Shown: positions 46,801 through 61,800, counted from the stretch's first letter. The stretch: DNA of 63,489 nt from Nocardia sp. SYP-A9097 (GCF_009649815.1 NZ_WJIC01000036.1:1-63489), one strand, 5' to 3'. Numbers and translations are program-made. The notes: generated by a model from the sequence alone, not told the origin.

Positions 46801-49800
46801 ACGCCGAACTTCCACCGGCACAGGGTGATTCGTCGAACCACGCCGAGGAGCAGCCGCACCCGCCGCACAGCCCCGACCTTCCGCAACCCTTCGCGGACGC
46901 CATCGATGCCCGCGCGGAAGCCCTCGCCGAGCTGCTGCGGCAGGCCGGTCGCGCGGATATCGATATCAAGACCGTGGACGCGGAGACCCTGCGCCGCGCC
47001 CTGGACGAATCCAAATACCTCGCACTGCGCCGCGCCGGAGCCATCGAGGGTCTGGCCAGTGCCGCCGAGCGGTACAACACCGAGAACGCGCGCATCGCCT
47101 ACAGCGATGAGGTGAGCTTCACCGACAATGACCCGCTGAGCAGGTTCCTGCGGGAAGTCGCGCTCTCCCAGGGCGAGAACCATCCGCTGCTGAAGTGGGA
47201 AGGCGTCAATAACAGCGCCGAACCCGGCCGCGAGTTCGACAACCTCTCCGAGGATGACGCGAATACTCGCAAGGAGGGCGTCCTCTTCGAGAATGCCCTG
47301 CTGCGCGACCAGATTCGCGATGAACGCTCGAACTGGGCGCAGCTGCTCGGCATCGACCTGGACTCGCTGGCTCCCGGCGGTCCGCTCGAGCGCACGCTGG
47401 CCACCGAGCGCATGCAGGTTCGCGACCACATCGACGCGCTGAACGAATTGTCCACCGCGGTAGACGATTTCCTGCACGCCGATGCGGCGGCGCGGGAACA
47501 GCAGCAGCTGGTCGTCGACGATATCGCCCACAACTGGTTGGACGAACACGGCGGCGTCACCCTCGATCCGGGCATCGGCATCTACCCCGGGGACGCGCCG
47601 GGTGATCCGCACCGGCTGGTCGTCATGCGCGGCGAGGCGGACCATGACGCGCATCTCGCCAATGTGCTCGCCGAGCGCCCGCTCCTGGGTGAACTGCTGA
47701 ATTCCGGTGCGCTGCACCTGGATTACCGCCTGGCTCTGATCGACGAGCACGGTCAGGTGAGCATTCTGGAGAGCGAGCGGCCGCCGCAGGTCCGCTTCCA
47801 GGAAGTCGATGTGGACGGCCGCCGCATGCCCGTCACCATGCTGCGCAATGACGACGGCTCGTGGCGGGTGGCTTCGCCCGGACTGGATGCGGTTGCCCCG
47901 CACCCGGATTCGGCCACGCCGTCGGCCCCGCGTGACCCGGATCTGGTGCGCGCGGCCCGCAATGAGGTCGCGGCGCGGCTCACGCAGTACCACATGGATC
48001 TGCACTCGGGCCGGCTCGCCGACACCATCGCCGCGCTGCACCACGACAATGCGTTGCGCGCGGCGCAGATCGAGGGCATGGCGGATTTCATCCGCACCAG
48101 CGATGCCATCGACAGTTTCCACGACCTGGACCGGGTGCGGGAAAACCTGGCGAACCGGGCGGGGGTGGGCGTCGACGAGCTGACCGCCGCGCACCTGGCC
48201 GAAATGCTCTCCGCCGCGGAGACTCCGGCGGCTCTGCGCACCCAGTTGGTCAAGGATCTGATCGATTACGCCAAGCAGTTGCGTGGTGTTGATGAAGCTG
48301 CGGCGCTCGCAGCACGTGACCGGCTGGCGGTCCGGCTTGGCATCGAGCCGGAGGAGCTCTTCCCGAAGAAGCACAGTAAGGATCTGAAGTCCTACGCGCC
48401 GGATCCGAAGGGTATTCATCCGTCCGCGCTGCGCCGGGCCATTACCGATCTTGTTGTCCGCCCGGGGGATTCGCCGAATCAGCTGCGCGGGGCGTTGACG
48501 GAGTACATCAGCGCTCTGGGTGCGATCGATCCGTTCACCGACGGCCTGCGCTTCGATCCGAATACCGATCCGCGCATCGCCGAAGGCGAACTGCCCATTC
48601 ACCGTGGGGAGGCGGTCCCGCCGCTGGTCGACCTCATGAACGAGCGGGTCGGCGAGCCGCCGACCTCGGACGCGCCGTCCATGGCGGCCGACGCCTGGTC
48701 GCGGCTGCTCGGGGTGGATCTGGGCAGCGATCCGAAGCGCTGGGCCGAGGTGTACGAGGTCTACCGCGACGGCAAGATCGACAAGCATGAGCGGCTCACT
48801 CCGGAGCGGCTCGACGAGGTGCTGCAGAAGCTGCGCGGGGAGGTGGCGGCCCGCACCGCCGATATCAATGAGCTGGCGCGACTGGCCGCCGAACACAATG
48901 GGCTCACCGAACCGGCTCCCGCGCCGGTATCGACCGATGCGAAGCATTTGGCAGCCGAGTTGGGCAGGGCGCGAGCCGATCTCGACAATGCCCGCGTCAT
49001 CAGGGATCACGACCTCTCGCGCATCCCGGTCGAGCCGGTGCGTGCTATCGGCGACTCCGACCTGAGGCCCGGGCGGCTCAACGGCACCCTCGACTACCTG
49101 GGCACTCGCGAACCGCGCTCGACGTCACAGGCGCAGCTCGATCAGCGGGTGGCCGCGCTGCGCGCCTCCGCCGAGGAGCACAACCGCCTCACCGATCGCG
49201 TCGCCGAACTGCAATCCGCTTTGGACACAGCGGTTTCGGAGTCGGCGCACCCCTCCGATACACCGATCGAGGCGTGGCGGCGCGAACTCGAACGGGCGCA
49301 CGCCGATCTGCGCGAGGTCATCGGCACCCTGCCGCTCGACCCCGCCGACCTCACCCCCGACAACTACATCGCCGCCATCGACGAGGTGGTGGGCCGTCGC
49401 ATGCCGGTCCAGGAGCTGGACGCCTGGAATGAGCATGTGCTGGACATCGTCGATGCCGCGCGCCGCGTGCACCTCGCCGAGAATGGTTTGGCCGCAGCAC
49501 AATCCGACGCGGTCGACGCCATGCGTGCCGGTGAGACCCCGCGGGAATCCGCCCGCCGTTCCCTCGCCGATGCCGAATTCGACCTCCGCACAGCCGAACT
49601 GGTGCGCGAGATTACCGGTATCGGCCGCGAAGACCCCACCACCTCCTCCCGCCAACCCACCGCCGACCCGCAGGCCCGCGCCGAAATGGCCGCCGCCACA
49701 GACCGAGTCGACCGCGCCCGCGACGTGGTCTCCCGCTGGCAAGCCGAACTGGCCCGCCTCGAATCAGCCGCCGCGACCGCTGCCGAACCCGTCACCGACG

Positions 49801-52800
49801 TCGCCAACCGAGCCCGCGACACCGCCCACGACGCCCTCCGCGAGGCCATAACCAACCTCCGCGAGGTAACCGGCCTCCGCACCTCCGAAGCCGACCTGAC
49901 CCCCACCCACCTCGCCGAAACCATGGCAGACCTGCAATCCAGCACGGTCCGCCTAACCCAAGGCGACCCCGCCGACGCCTTCACCCAACTCCGCACCGCC
50001 GCAGAACAATTCCACCGAGCCGACGCCTTCGCCCAATGGGTAACCGACACCTTCACCCCCCACCCCGACCCCACCCCCGACCCCCGCAAAGCCTGGGCCG
50101 ACTACCCCCGCCCCGATTCGGAGACGCCCGCGACCGATCCTCGCAAGGCATGGGCCGACTACCCCCGCCCGGACTCGGCAACGCCGCCAACCGATCCGCG
50201 CCTGGAGTGGGGCAACTATCCGGCGCAGTCCAATGGCGAGGCGCCGATCGATTCGCGGCGGGATGGTGGCGAGGAGCCGCCGCAGCACCCCGGTGCCCCA
50301 GGGGATTCCGATCCGGGCGGTCCGACTCCGGCGCGTCCAGGTGGTCCCAAGCCGGGAATGGATCCGGCTGCGTCGGAGTCCGCGCCTACCGATCCGCGCG
50401 GGCCGTGGGCGGATTACCCGCGGCCGCACAATGATTCGGCGTCGCCGGCCGATCCGGAGCCGGGGATGGCCGGGGGCGATGAGCCGCCGGGGGAGCGTCC
50501 GCTCGCTGCGGCGGCGTCCGAGCCCGAGGGGTCGCCGTGGCTCCGGCGGCAGTTGGCGGTGCAGGCGGATTGGCGTGCGCGGATGGAGTCCGAGCATGCC
50601 GCCTGGCTGCGGGATATCGCCGATGCGAGTGAGCCCGGGAGTGCTACCGAGAGTTGGGCGCGGTTCCAGGCGGAGGCGGCCGAGAACCTGGCTCGGGTCT
50701 CCGCTGAGCGGGCCGATTTCCTGTGGGAGCGCGCCGGTGGCCGGCCCGATCTCGGCGATGACTCCGCACCGCCCGTCGGCCCTCGGCCGGACGGTCCGCC
50801 GGACTCCGGCCCCTCCGACGCCGGTGGCCGAGCCATTCACCCCGACGGCGACCCCACCGCGGACACCTCACCCGCCGATCGCACCCGGCCGGACTCGGGC
50901 GAACCGCCGACCGATCCCCGCATCGAGTGGGGCGACTACCCGGCGCAGCCGAATGCCGAAGCGCCGCCGGTAGATCCGCGTGTGGACTGGGCGGATTACC
51001 CGACCCGACCGGATGCCGAAGCGCCGACGGTTGAGGTTGATACGTCGAAGTTCGCGGTGCCGCCGAGTGAAGCGCCGACGGTTGAGGTTGATACGTCGAA
51101 GTTCGCGGTGCCGCCCAGTGAGGCGCCCACGGTGGAGTTGACGCATCCGGTGACGGCTGAGGTCACCGTGCGGGATCCGGGGGCTGTCGCACCGGTGAAT
51201 GAGGGTGCGGGGGAGCTGCATTCGGCGGAGACGCGGACCATGGAGGTCTCCACGGCGGATCCCGCGCATCCGGTGGATCCGGCTGTCGCTTCACCCGCGC
51301 TGCGGGCGCTGGGGGATCATCTGCGGGAGACTCCGGGGCCGCTGGTCGGGCCGCGCGATTTGGTCCGGGAGGCGTACGGGCGGCAGTTGGCGCACGATCT
51401 CGGGTTGGGCGAGGCCATGCGACGGCATGTCGATCCGCTGGGCTCGCTGCGCGAGGTCGCCGAGATGGCGCGTGCGCGTGGGCATTTCGGTGATCCCGAG
51501 CAGGGTCGTCCGCCGGTGTCCATGCGTTCGGACGATCTCGGCAAGCTCAGCCCGGCCGAGCGGCAGGCGGGGCAGTTCCCGCAATCGCGCCCGGAGCCCG
51601 CCGGTCAACCGCGCCGCGATCTGCCGCTCGAACCCTGGTCGCGCGTGAATCGCGATATGTCGCACGACGATCCGCGCGTTCTCACCCTCGATGAACTCCG
51701 CACCGAGATCGCCGACCGCCTGGGTCTCACCGATCAGCAGCGCAGCACCCAGCAGCTGCCCGATGTCGCCGGTGAACTCCAGTACCGAAATGCCTTGCGC
51801 GCCGGTGCGATCGACGCCCTCGACCGCGCGATGCGGCATTACGACCAGTCCACCGACCCGGGTGACCGCGCCCGCCTGGCCGCCGACCGCGACGAGTGGG
51901 CCCGCCTGCTCGGCGTACGCGACCCGCAGAGTCTCGATCCGCAGCACCGCGACGCCACCCTGGCCGCCCTGCACGACGAAACCCTGCGTCGCGCAGCCGA
52001 TATCGCGGACCTCATGGCCGCCACCTTCCACACCCCGGACCCCGCCGACGGTGCGCGCCTGGTCCTCGCGGCCGGTGACGATCGCGTACACGTCCGCATC
52101 ACCGAGGCACCCGACGGCACCCGGCACATCGAGGCGGCCCCCCGCCCCGATCTACCGAAACCATCGAGCACCAAGGAAGTCGAGGTCGCCAAGCGCCCCG
52201 GCCTGCTGCGCCGCATCTGGCAGCGCATGATGGGCGGCTACCACGCCGATACCCCGAAGTACCCGTCCGGTTCGGGCTGGGACAAGAAGGGGCAGGTCAA
52301 TCTCACGCACGGCCTGGGCGATCTCATCCACAACGATCTCCTCGCGCATATCGACGACGATTTCAACCCGGTCCGCGCGGCCAAGGAAATCGCCACCATC
52401 TACCAGGCGCGCGAACGCATGCCGGTGCTGTGGCGCTTCACCGGCAAGATCGCGGAGATCTCCGGCGATGCCATCCCCATGCATACGCGGGACGGTGAGG
52501 AGTACCAGCCGTGGTACTCCGAGGCCGATCCCCGGCTGCGGGCCGAAGTCGAGGAGAGCCTGCGCCTGGCGGGCTTGCCGACCGAGGAGGATTACGCCAG
52601 AATCGCTGCCGGGCAGGCGAATTCGGAGGGCGCGCACCCGAATCCCGACCGCGCGATCCCGAATCCCGAACACGCACAGTCGAATTCGGAGCGCCCGCAA
52701 CTCGAGCCCCCGGGCGAGCGCAATTGGGGTCCGAACCTCCCCGAACCGCTGGTGTCCGCCCTCGAGGCCCGTGATGCCGCCCTGGCCGATCTGGTGCGCG

Positions 52801-55800
52801 CCGCCGCACAGCATCGCATCGAGCTGCCCGACGCCGATCCGGCGACCCTGCGCCGCGCCGTCGACGAAGCCACCTACCAGCTCATGCGCCGCGCAGGCGC
52901 GATCGAGGCGCTGCGGGACGCGGCGGCCCGTTTCAATGTCGAAGACGAGCGCATCCCGTACAGCCCGGTCAGTATTTTCGACAAGGATCCGCTCGGTCGC
53001 TACGTGCGCGAAACCCGGCTGGCCGAGTTGCAGCGAGTGGAGGAGGAGCGCGCGCAGCGCCGCCGCGAGGAGGCCGGAGCCGACCCCGACGACGATTCAC
53101 TCGAGTTCCGCCCCCGCGAACCCCGCGCCTCCCTGCTGGACGCGGCCGGAGTCAACAATGGTGGCGAATGGGCCCGGCACTTCGACGATCCGGATGAGCA
53201 GCTCTCCTCGCGCCGCGAGGGCCAGCTCTTCGAGGACGCGCTCATGCGCGACCAAATTCGCGATGAACGCTCCAATTGGGCGCAGCTGATCGGTGAGTCG
53301 CTGGAGGGGCTCAGCGATACGGAAATCCGGCACACCCTCGGCGATCTGCGCATGGCATTGCGCGACAGCGTCGATCAGCTCGGCGGATTCATCGACGCCG
53401 TAGACCATTTCCAGCAGCTGGAGGGCGAGGCGCGCGCCCGCGCGACGGAGCTGGTCGATATCGCCGCGCATGTCTGGCTCGATGCCCAGGGCGGCGTCAT
53501 GCTCGAGCCCGGCGTCGGCGTGTACCCGGGCGAACCGAATCGACTGGTCGTCATCAGCGGCGATGTCGACCACCATGTCCGCCTCGCCGACGCGCTGGCG
53601 GCCCGCCCCGACCTGGGCGCACTACTCAACCGCGGTGACCTCCAACTCGACTATCGCGTAGTCGGTCTGCACGATGACGGCCGGCTCCACATTATGGACC
53701 GCGAGCCGCCGCAGGCCCTCTACCAGAAGGTCAACGCACAGGGCGAGCGCCTGCCCGCCCTCATGCTGCGCGACGGCGACGGCCCCTGGCGGGTGGTGCA
53801 GGCGAGCACCGACCCGGTCATCCCGCACCTCGAGCCGAGCACCGAACCCGCCGTCCCGCGCGATCCGGATGTGGTTCGCGCCGAACGCAATGCGGTCGCC
53901 GCCAGGCTGTCGGTGTACCGCATGGACCTCGGTCCCGGGAAGGTTCTCGAAGACACGATTCGGGCGCTGCGGCACGATAATGCGCTGCGGGCCGCGCAGA
54001 TCGAGGGCATGGCGGACTTCATCCGCAGCAGCGACGCCATCGACAATTTCCACGACCTGGATCGCAGGCTCGAGAATCTGGCGCATCGCCTCGGCCTGGA
54101 TCCGGAGAACCTCTCGCCCACACGGCTGGCGGAGGCGATGGCCGATCCGAGTATGCGCCAGGTGCGCCGCCTGCAAGCGGTCGGTGACCTGCTCGACTAC
54201 GCGAAGGTGTTGCGCGACAATGTCGATTCCGGTGCGGTGCTGGCGGCCCGCGATCGGCTCGCGCACCGGCTCGGTGTCGAACCGGAAGAGCTGTACTCGT
54301 CCAAGCATGTGGTCGACAAGAAACTCGGCGAGGTGGTCGGGTACGCACCCGATCCCAAGAGCACCAGCCCCAAGGAGCTGCTGAACGCGGTCAACGATCT
54401 GCTGCATCGCTCCGGAGACAACCCGGAACTCCTTGCCGCACTGGGTGAATATGTCGGTGCCCTCAGCGATCTCGATCCGTTCCGGCAGAATCTGCGCTTC
54501 GACCCGTTCTCGGATCCGCGCGCCGCCGACGGCGAGGTGCCGATCCACGATCGCGACGCACCGGCGCTGCTGCGCGCGCTGATGAGCGAATCCATCGGTG
54601 AGCCACCGGTCTCCGATAATCCCTCGCAGGCGGCGGGTGTCTGGTCGCGGCTGCTGGGCGTGGACCTGGGCAATATTCCGCGCACCGTCGCGCTGTACAC
54701 CGAACATGGTGGCGCACTGCATGATCGGCTCAGTCCGCAGCAGTTGAGTGAGGTGCTGCGGGTGCTGGAGAGCGGTGATACGCGGGCCGCCTACGACGCC
54801 TACCGGGACAGCACACCCGATAAGGACCGGGCCAACCTGCTCACCCCCGATGAGCTGACCACCGCGGTGGATCGCGCCCGCAATGCCCGCTACGCCGAGG
54901 TGTACGAGTACTACCGCGACGGCAAGATCGACAAGCACGAGCGGCTCACCCCCGAGAAGCTGGCCGAGACGGTCGAGACCATGCGCGCGGAGGTGGCCGC
55001 CCGTGAGGCGGATATCAAGGAGCTGGAGCGGCTCGCCGCTGAGCACAACCAGCTCACCAGGCCACCGGAACCCGAACCGCCACAACGGAATCTGGATGAA
55101 CTGGCCGGCGACCTGGCCGCCGCTCGGCACGAGTTCGACCTGGCACGGGACGGCCGCGAGTACGCGGTCGGCCGCATGTACCTGGAGAACAACCGGCCGA
55201 TCCTGGACAGCGATCTCACGCCCGAACGCATTGCGGGCACCGCCGACTACCTCGGCACCCGCAATGCCGCCGAGGCGGGGACGCTGCCGACGCATGAGCA
55301 GCGCATCGCGGATCTCGTTGCGGCAGCGGGTGAATACAGTCGCACCGAGACGCGCGTATCCGAACTGGAGGCGAAGCTGGCGCGGGCGGTCGAGAATGAG
55401 CGCGGAACCGATGAGACCCCGGTCGACGTGTGGCAGCGCCAATTGGATTCCGCCAGAACCGATCTCCAGGCACTGATCGACGCCGATCCGAGTCTGGCGC
55501 GCGCCGGCCTCGACCGCGTGGTCGATCAGGTCGACCAGATGTCCCGCATGCCACTCGATCAGGCCGATGTCTGGACCGACGATCTGGTCCCGCTGCGCGA
55601 TGCCGTACACCGCTATCAGCACGCCCAGGAATTCCTCGACCTCGCACACACCGACGCGGCCGCAGCGGCCCGCGCCGCCGACACCCCCGAACAGGCCGCC
55701 CGCCGCGGCCTCGCCGACGCACAGCGAGAACTGCTCGCCGCCACCGCTTTACGCGATGCCGTCCTGTTCGGCCTGCCCTTCACCGCGGCCGACCTGACCC

Positions 55801-58800
55801 CGAATTGGGTGGACGCCACCCGCCGCGAATTCGCCGACGCGCACCGCCCCAACCTCCCCGCCGCCGACCGCGCCCGCCTTGACCTCGCCGATGCGGTGGA
55901 CCGCCAACACCGTGCCCAAGACCGCGTCTCCCGCTGGGAAGCCGAACAAACCCGCCAATCCGCCATCGCGGCCATTACCGCCGACACCCCCGAAGCTGCG
56001 GCCCAGCGCGCCCACGAGGCCGCCCAGACCAACCTCCGCGAAGCGATCACCAACCTCCGCGAAGCAACCGGCCTGAACGTCGACGAATCTCGGCTTACAG
56101 AGGCAAATCTCGAAGCCACCATGCAAGAGCTGCAGGGCAGCACAATCGTCAACGCCACCGCCGACCCCGGCGCGGCCTTCCGGCAACTGCGTTCCGCCGC
56201 AGAACAATTCCACCGCGCCGAAGCCTTCTCCGACTGGGTGGCAAACCACGCCGCCACCCCACCCATAGACCCCCGCATAGCCTTCGCCACCCGTGAAGAG
56301 CCCGCGATCGATCCCCACGAATCGAACGCGAACACACCGCCCGAGACCGTGCCGGTCACCCGGCCCCTCGATCCGCGCGTTGCGTGGGCGGGTCTGGACG
56401 ATGCTGCCCAGGGACCGAAGACCGAGGCAGGCGGTGCGGGCGACGGCACCCCGCCGAACAACCCCCCGCGCACCCCCGGCCCCGATCGGGAAGAGGGCCC
56501 GAACGGCTCATCCGACCCCGAGGACCCCACCCCCGGCGGCTCCCCGAGCTCCGGCCCCACCCCAATCCGCCCGGCCACCCCCGGTGCATCAGCCGAACCC
56601 ACAGCCCCGCAACCGAAGTCCGCCGACTCGGCCGCAAGCGAGACGCACTCCAAGCCACTCGAGGGCGAACCCGCGACCGACCCCACCAAGGGCGAGAACG
56701 CGGCCGATCCCGGTACGCGGCCGGTGGATCCGCGCGTGGCCTGGGCGGGTCTCGGCGATGACACTGGTGCGCACGGACCCCATACGGCCGCCGACGGTGC
56801 GGGCGATGGCAACCCGCCGCACAGCCCCCCGCGCGCCTCCTCGGCTTCGGGCCCCGAGGAGGGTTCGGGGTCCTCGGCCGACCACACCGACCCGGCCGCG
56901 GCAGTGCGGGAGGAGACGCACGAGGCGACTGTGGAAGCCACGGTGCGGGATCCGCTGGCGGAGGCGGTGCCGGTGCATGAGGGTGCGGTGGATCCGCATT
57001 CGGCGGAGACGCAGACCATGGAGGTGCCGGTCGCGGCGACCGAGGGTGCGGTGGTGCATCCGGTGGATCCGGCGGTTGCCTCGCCTGCGCTGCGGGCGGT
57101 GGCGGACTTCCTGCGGGAGTCGCCGACGGGGGAGGTTTCGCCGCTGCGGATCGCCGAGCGGGATGCGTATGCGCGGCAGCTGGCTGAGGATCTCGGGTTG
57201 GGGCAGGCGCTCACCCGGCATGGGGATCCGCTGTCCACGCTCTGGGAGATTGCCGAGATGGCAAGGGCTCGCGAGCATTTCGGTGATCCGGAGCAGGGTG
57301 TCGCGCCATCGGCCATGGGGCGGGATGATTTCCGTCCGATGTCCGTGGACGACGTCTACCGGGGCGAGAAGTACTGGCGGACCGAGGTCGCGCCGGAAGA
57401 ACTGCGCGCCATCGACAATGAGCGCCGCGCACTCGGCCTCGACGACCACTCGGCCCCCACCGAGCTGGAACACGCCACCCGCCCCGAACTCCCGGCCGCC
57501 CAGCCCCGGCCGGAAGCCGCCACCACCGCGACCGGCCCGGACGCTGCGCGAACCCGCCCAGACGGTTTGGAACAGACCCGCCCGGACCTGTCGGAAGCCG
57601 AGACCCAGCCGATTCCCGGGCCGGGCCAGACCCTGCGTGAGCTCCCACTGGCACCGTGGGCCGAGGCGAATCGTCCTGCGCCGCAGGCGGAACCGCGCGC
57701 ACTCGCACTCGAGGAGCTGCGCACGGAGATCGCCGATCGACTCGGCCTGTCCGATGCCGAGCGGACGCCGCCGCGCCTGTCCGAGGTTGCGGGTGACCTG
57801 CAATTCCGAAACCTGTTGCGCGCGGGTGGAATCGAGGCCCTCGAACAGGCGGGCATACGTCATGAGGCCGAGACCGATCCAGAGGCCCGCGCCCTGCACG
57901 CGGCCGACCGCGATGACTGGGCCCGCCGCCTGGGCGTAGACCCGGAACGCATTGCCACACCGCGCGAGCTGAACACCGTCCTACGCGAGTTGCGCACCGA
58001 AACCCTGCGTCGCGCAGCCGATGTCGCGGATCTGATGGCCGCCGCCCTCTACAACCCGGCGGACGGTCTCCGCGCGGTGCTGGAGGCCGACGGCAACCGG
58101 GTGCACGTGCGCCTCACCGACGGCCCGGACGGCACCCACCGCGTCGAGGTGGCCGGGCGCCCCGACCTGCCCGCGCATCCGGTACCGAAGACCGAGGAGG
58201 CGAAGCCGCGGCCGAGCCTGCTGCGCCGTATGTGGCGTCGCATGATGCACGGATTCCACGACCACACACCGAAGTACCCGTCCGGTTCGAGCCAGGACAA
58301 GAAGTTCTTCATCAGTTTGGCCAACAGCTTCGGTCGTGAAATCCACCATCACGAGCTGGAGCACCTCGACGCGGAGCACGACGATCTCAATCCGCCCCGC
58401 GTGTGGAAGGAGCTGGCCACCTTCGTCAAGTCCCGCGAGCACATTCCACTGGTGCAGTCGTGGCCGTGGCTGGCGGAGAAGTTCGGCAGGGTCGCCGACA
58501 TCTCCGCGGATGTCATCCCCATGTACACCCGTGACGGCGAGGAGTACCAGCCGTGGTACTCCGAGGCCGATCCGATACTGCGGGCCGAGGTCGAGGAGAG
58601 CCTGCGCCTGGGTGAAATGCCAACCGAGGCAGACTATCTCGCGGAGGCCGCCGAGCAGCAGGCCGCGCTGCCGCCCGCGGAGCCGACGCTCCCCGAACCG
58701 ACGCACGTGACGGACTGGGGTCCCTCGGTCCCCGAGCCCCTCGCGGCCGCGATCGATGCTCGCGATGTCGCACTCGCCGATCTGACGCGGATCGCCGGTG

Positions 58801-61800
58801 CCCAGCGCGTCGAACTGTCCGGCCTCGACCGCGAGAGTCTGGATCGCGCGCTCGACGCCGAGACCCATCAGCTCATCCGCCGCGCTGGCGCGATCGAGGC
58901 GCTGCGGGATGCCGCCATCCGATTCAACGAGCAGGATCAGGCGGTCCCGTACAGCGAGGTCAGCTTCCTCGACAAGGATCCGCTCGGCCGCTACGTTCGC
59001 GAATCCCATCTGGTGGACGTACAGGCGATCGAGGCCGAGAAGGCCGCGCGCCGAAGGGAACTCGCCGGGGTGGACCCCGACGACACCTCGCTCGAATGGC
59101 GTCCCAGGCAACCACCCGTCACCGCACTCGACTTCCTGGGCGCGAACAATGGCGGCGAATGGGCCCGGCACTTCGACGATATCGACCAGGAGCGTCCCGA
59201 AAGTCGTGCGGGCCGACTCTTCGAGGACGCGCTCAGGCGCGATCAGATTCGTGATGAGCGGTCCAACTGGGCGCAGCTGCTCGAGGTCCCGCTGCAGAGC
59301 CTCGAGACACCCGAGGGCATCGCGCACGCCATTGCCGACCTGCGGATGCAGCTGCGCGACGGTTACGACCGATTCGTTGAATTATCGTCCGCTGTCGATG
59401 ATTTCGTGCATGCAGACACCGATGCCCGCGCCCGTGCGAGCGAATTGTCCGATGGCATCGCCCGCGCCTGGCTGGAGGCGCACGGCGGCGTAGAGCTGGA
59501 ACCGGGCGTGGGCGTGGTCCCGGGTGATCGCCCCGGCGATCCCAACCGACTCGTGGTGATCCACGGCGACACCAACCTCGATGTCCGCCTCGCCAATGCC
59601 CTCGCCGCGCACCCCGAACTGGGCGCGCAGCTGAATCATGGTGAGCTGCGACTCTTCTACCGCGAGATCGGCCTGACCCCGGACGGTCCATTCGTGCGCG
59701 CCGTCCGCGCGCCCGAGGCGTTCTATCACGAGCTGAACGTCGAAGGCCGTCGCGTCCCGACCCTGCTGCTGCGGGACGGCGACGGAGCCTGGCGCACCGT
59801 ACAGCCCGAACATGTTGCGCTCGAGCCACATACGACGCCGAGCACTGAGGCTGCCGTGCCGCGCGACCCGGATGTGGTGCGCGAGGAACGCAATGCGGTG
59901 GCCAAGCGCCTGAGCACCTACACGATGGACCTCGGCGAGAATCTCGCCCGCACCATCGCCGGACTCGAGCAGGACAATGCGTTGCGCGCCGGGCAGATCG
60001 AGGGCATGGCGGATTTCATCCGCGCCAGTGATGCCATCGACAGCTTCCACGACCTCGATCGCACACTGAAGAATCTCGCGCACCGCCTGAAGCTGGACCC
60101 GGAGGCGATGACGCCGGAGACGGTGGCACAGGCGTTGGCCGATCCCGGCATCCGGGCCGCGCGGCGACTGCAAGCGGTCGAGGATCTGCTCGGTTACGCG
60201 AAGGCGCTGAACGAGTCGGGGGTCAAGGAATCGGTGCTGCTCGCGGCGCGTGACCGGCTGGCCGAGCGGCTCGGGGTCCCGCCGGAAGAGCTGTACGCGC
60301 ATAAGCACAAGATCGACAAGCCGACGAACGAGGTCATCGGCTACGGACCGAAGCCGGAATCCACCAGCCCGAAGGCCGTGCTGGAGGCGATCAACAACCT
60401 GTTGCATCGCACCGGCGAACGGCCGCAACTGCTGGCCGGTCTCGCCGAATACGTGCGGACCATCAGCGATCTCGATCCGTTCCGGCAGAATATGCGCTTC
60501 GATCCGTTCAGCGATCCGCGCGTGGCCGATGGCGAACTGCCGATCCATGGCGGGAAAGCCTCCGCGCTGTTGCGCGCGCTGATGAACGAATCTCTCGGCG
60601 AGCCACCGATTTCCGATCATCCGCCGGAGGCCGCGGGCGTGCGGAACCGGCTGCTCGGCTTCGAGATCGACAATGTCGAGCGACAGGTCCGGCTCTACAC
60701 CAAATACGCCAAGGAACTGCACGACTGGGTGACTCCGGCGCAGCTCGCCGAGGTACTGAACAACCGCGAGCGCGGTACCTGGGAGCAGGCATACGACGCT
60801 TACCGGGCCGGCGTCGAAGATCCGGCGAAGGCGCTCACCTCCGATCAGCTTTCGGACCTGGTGCAGAAGGTGCGCAATGCGCGCTACACCGAGGTGTACG
60901 AGTTCTACCGCGACGGCAAGATCGACAAGCACGAGCGGCTCGAACCGAAGGAATTCGATCAGGTCCTGGAAACCATGCGTGCCGAAGTCCAGGCGCGTGA
61001 GGCCGATATCAAGGAGCTGGCGCGCCTTGCCGCCGAGCACCACGACCTCACCAATCCGCCGGAACCCGAACCGCCACTGGGTACTCCGCGAGAATTGACC
61101 GCCGAACTCGCCGAGGCGCGGCATCGCCTGGACCTGGCGCGAGACGGCCGCGATTACGCCGTCGGGCGCATGTACCTCGAGGACAATCGCCTGCTGCGCG
61201 AGAGCGACCTCACCCCGCAGCGCATGCCGGGCACCGCCGACTACCTGGGCACCCGCCTCGCCGCTGAAGCGGGCACGCTACCGGGTCACGAGCAGCGCAT
61301 CTCCGATCTCGTCGACGCGGCGCGCGCGTACTCCGATGCCGAGACCCGCGTGACGGAGTTGGAGTCGGCGCTGCGGCAGGCGGTCGAGACGGAGGCCGGT
61401 CCGGCGGAGACACCGGTGGAGGTGTGGCAGCGCCAAGTCGATTCGGCGCGAACCGAACTCGAAGCGGTGATCGCCGCCGATCCAGGGTTGGCGCGACTCG
61501 GCTTCGACCGCGTCCTGGACCGGGTCGACCGCATGTCGGAGATGGCGCACGACCGCGCCGACGTCTGGACCGACGAACTCGTCCCCGTGCGCGACGCCGT
61601 CCAGAACTACCGTCTGACACAGGAATTCCTGGCCACCGCCCAGGACGATGCGGTCGCCGCCTACCGCGAAGGTGCGACGCCGGAGCAGACCGCGCAACGT
61701 GAACTCTCCAATGCGAGAATCGAATTGGAGGGCGCGTCCGCACTGCGCGATACCCTCCTCGCATTCGACCCGGCGCTGACCGCGAACGACCTGACGCGCG

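Noticed and set aside
53622..55649. Reverse-strand open frame of 675 codons inside repeat R2
   Set aside because: It shadows the conserved R2 frame; R1 and R3 do not carry an equally long antisense frame with the same limits.
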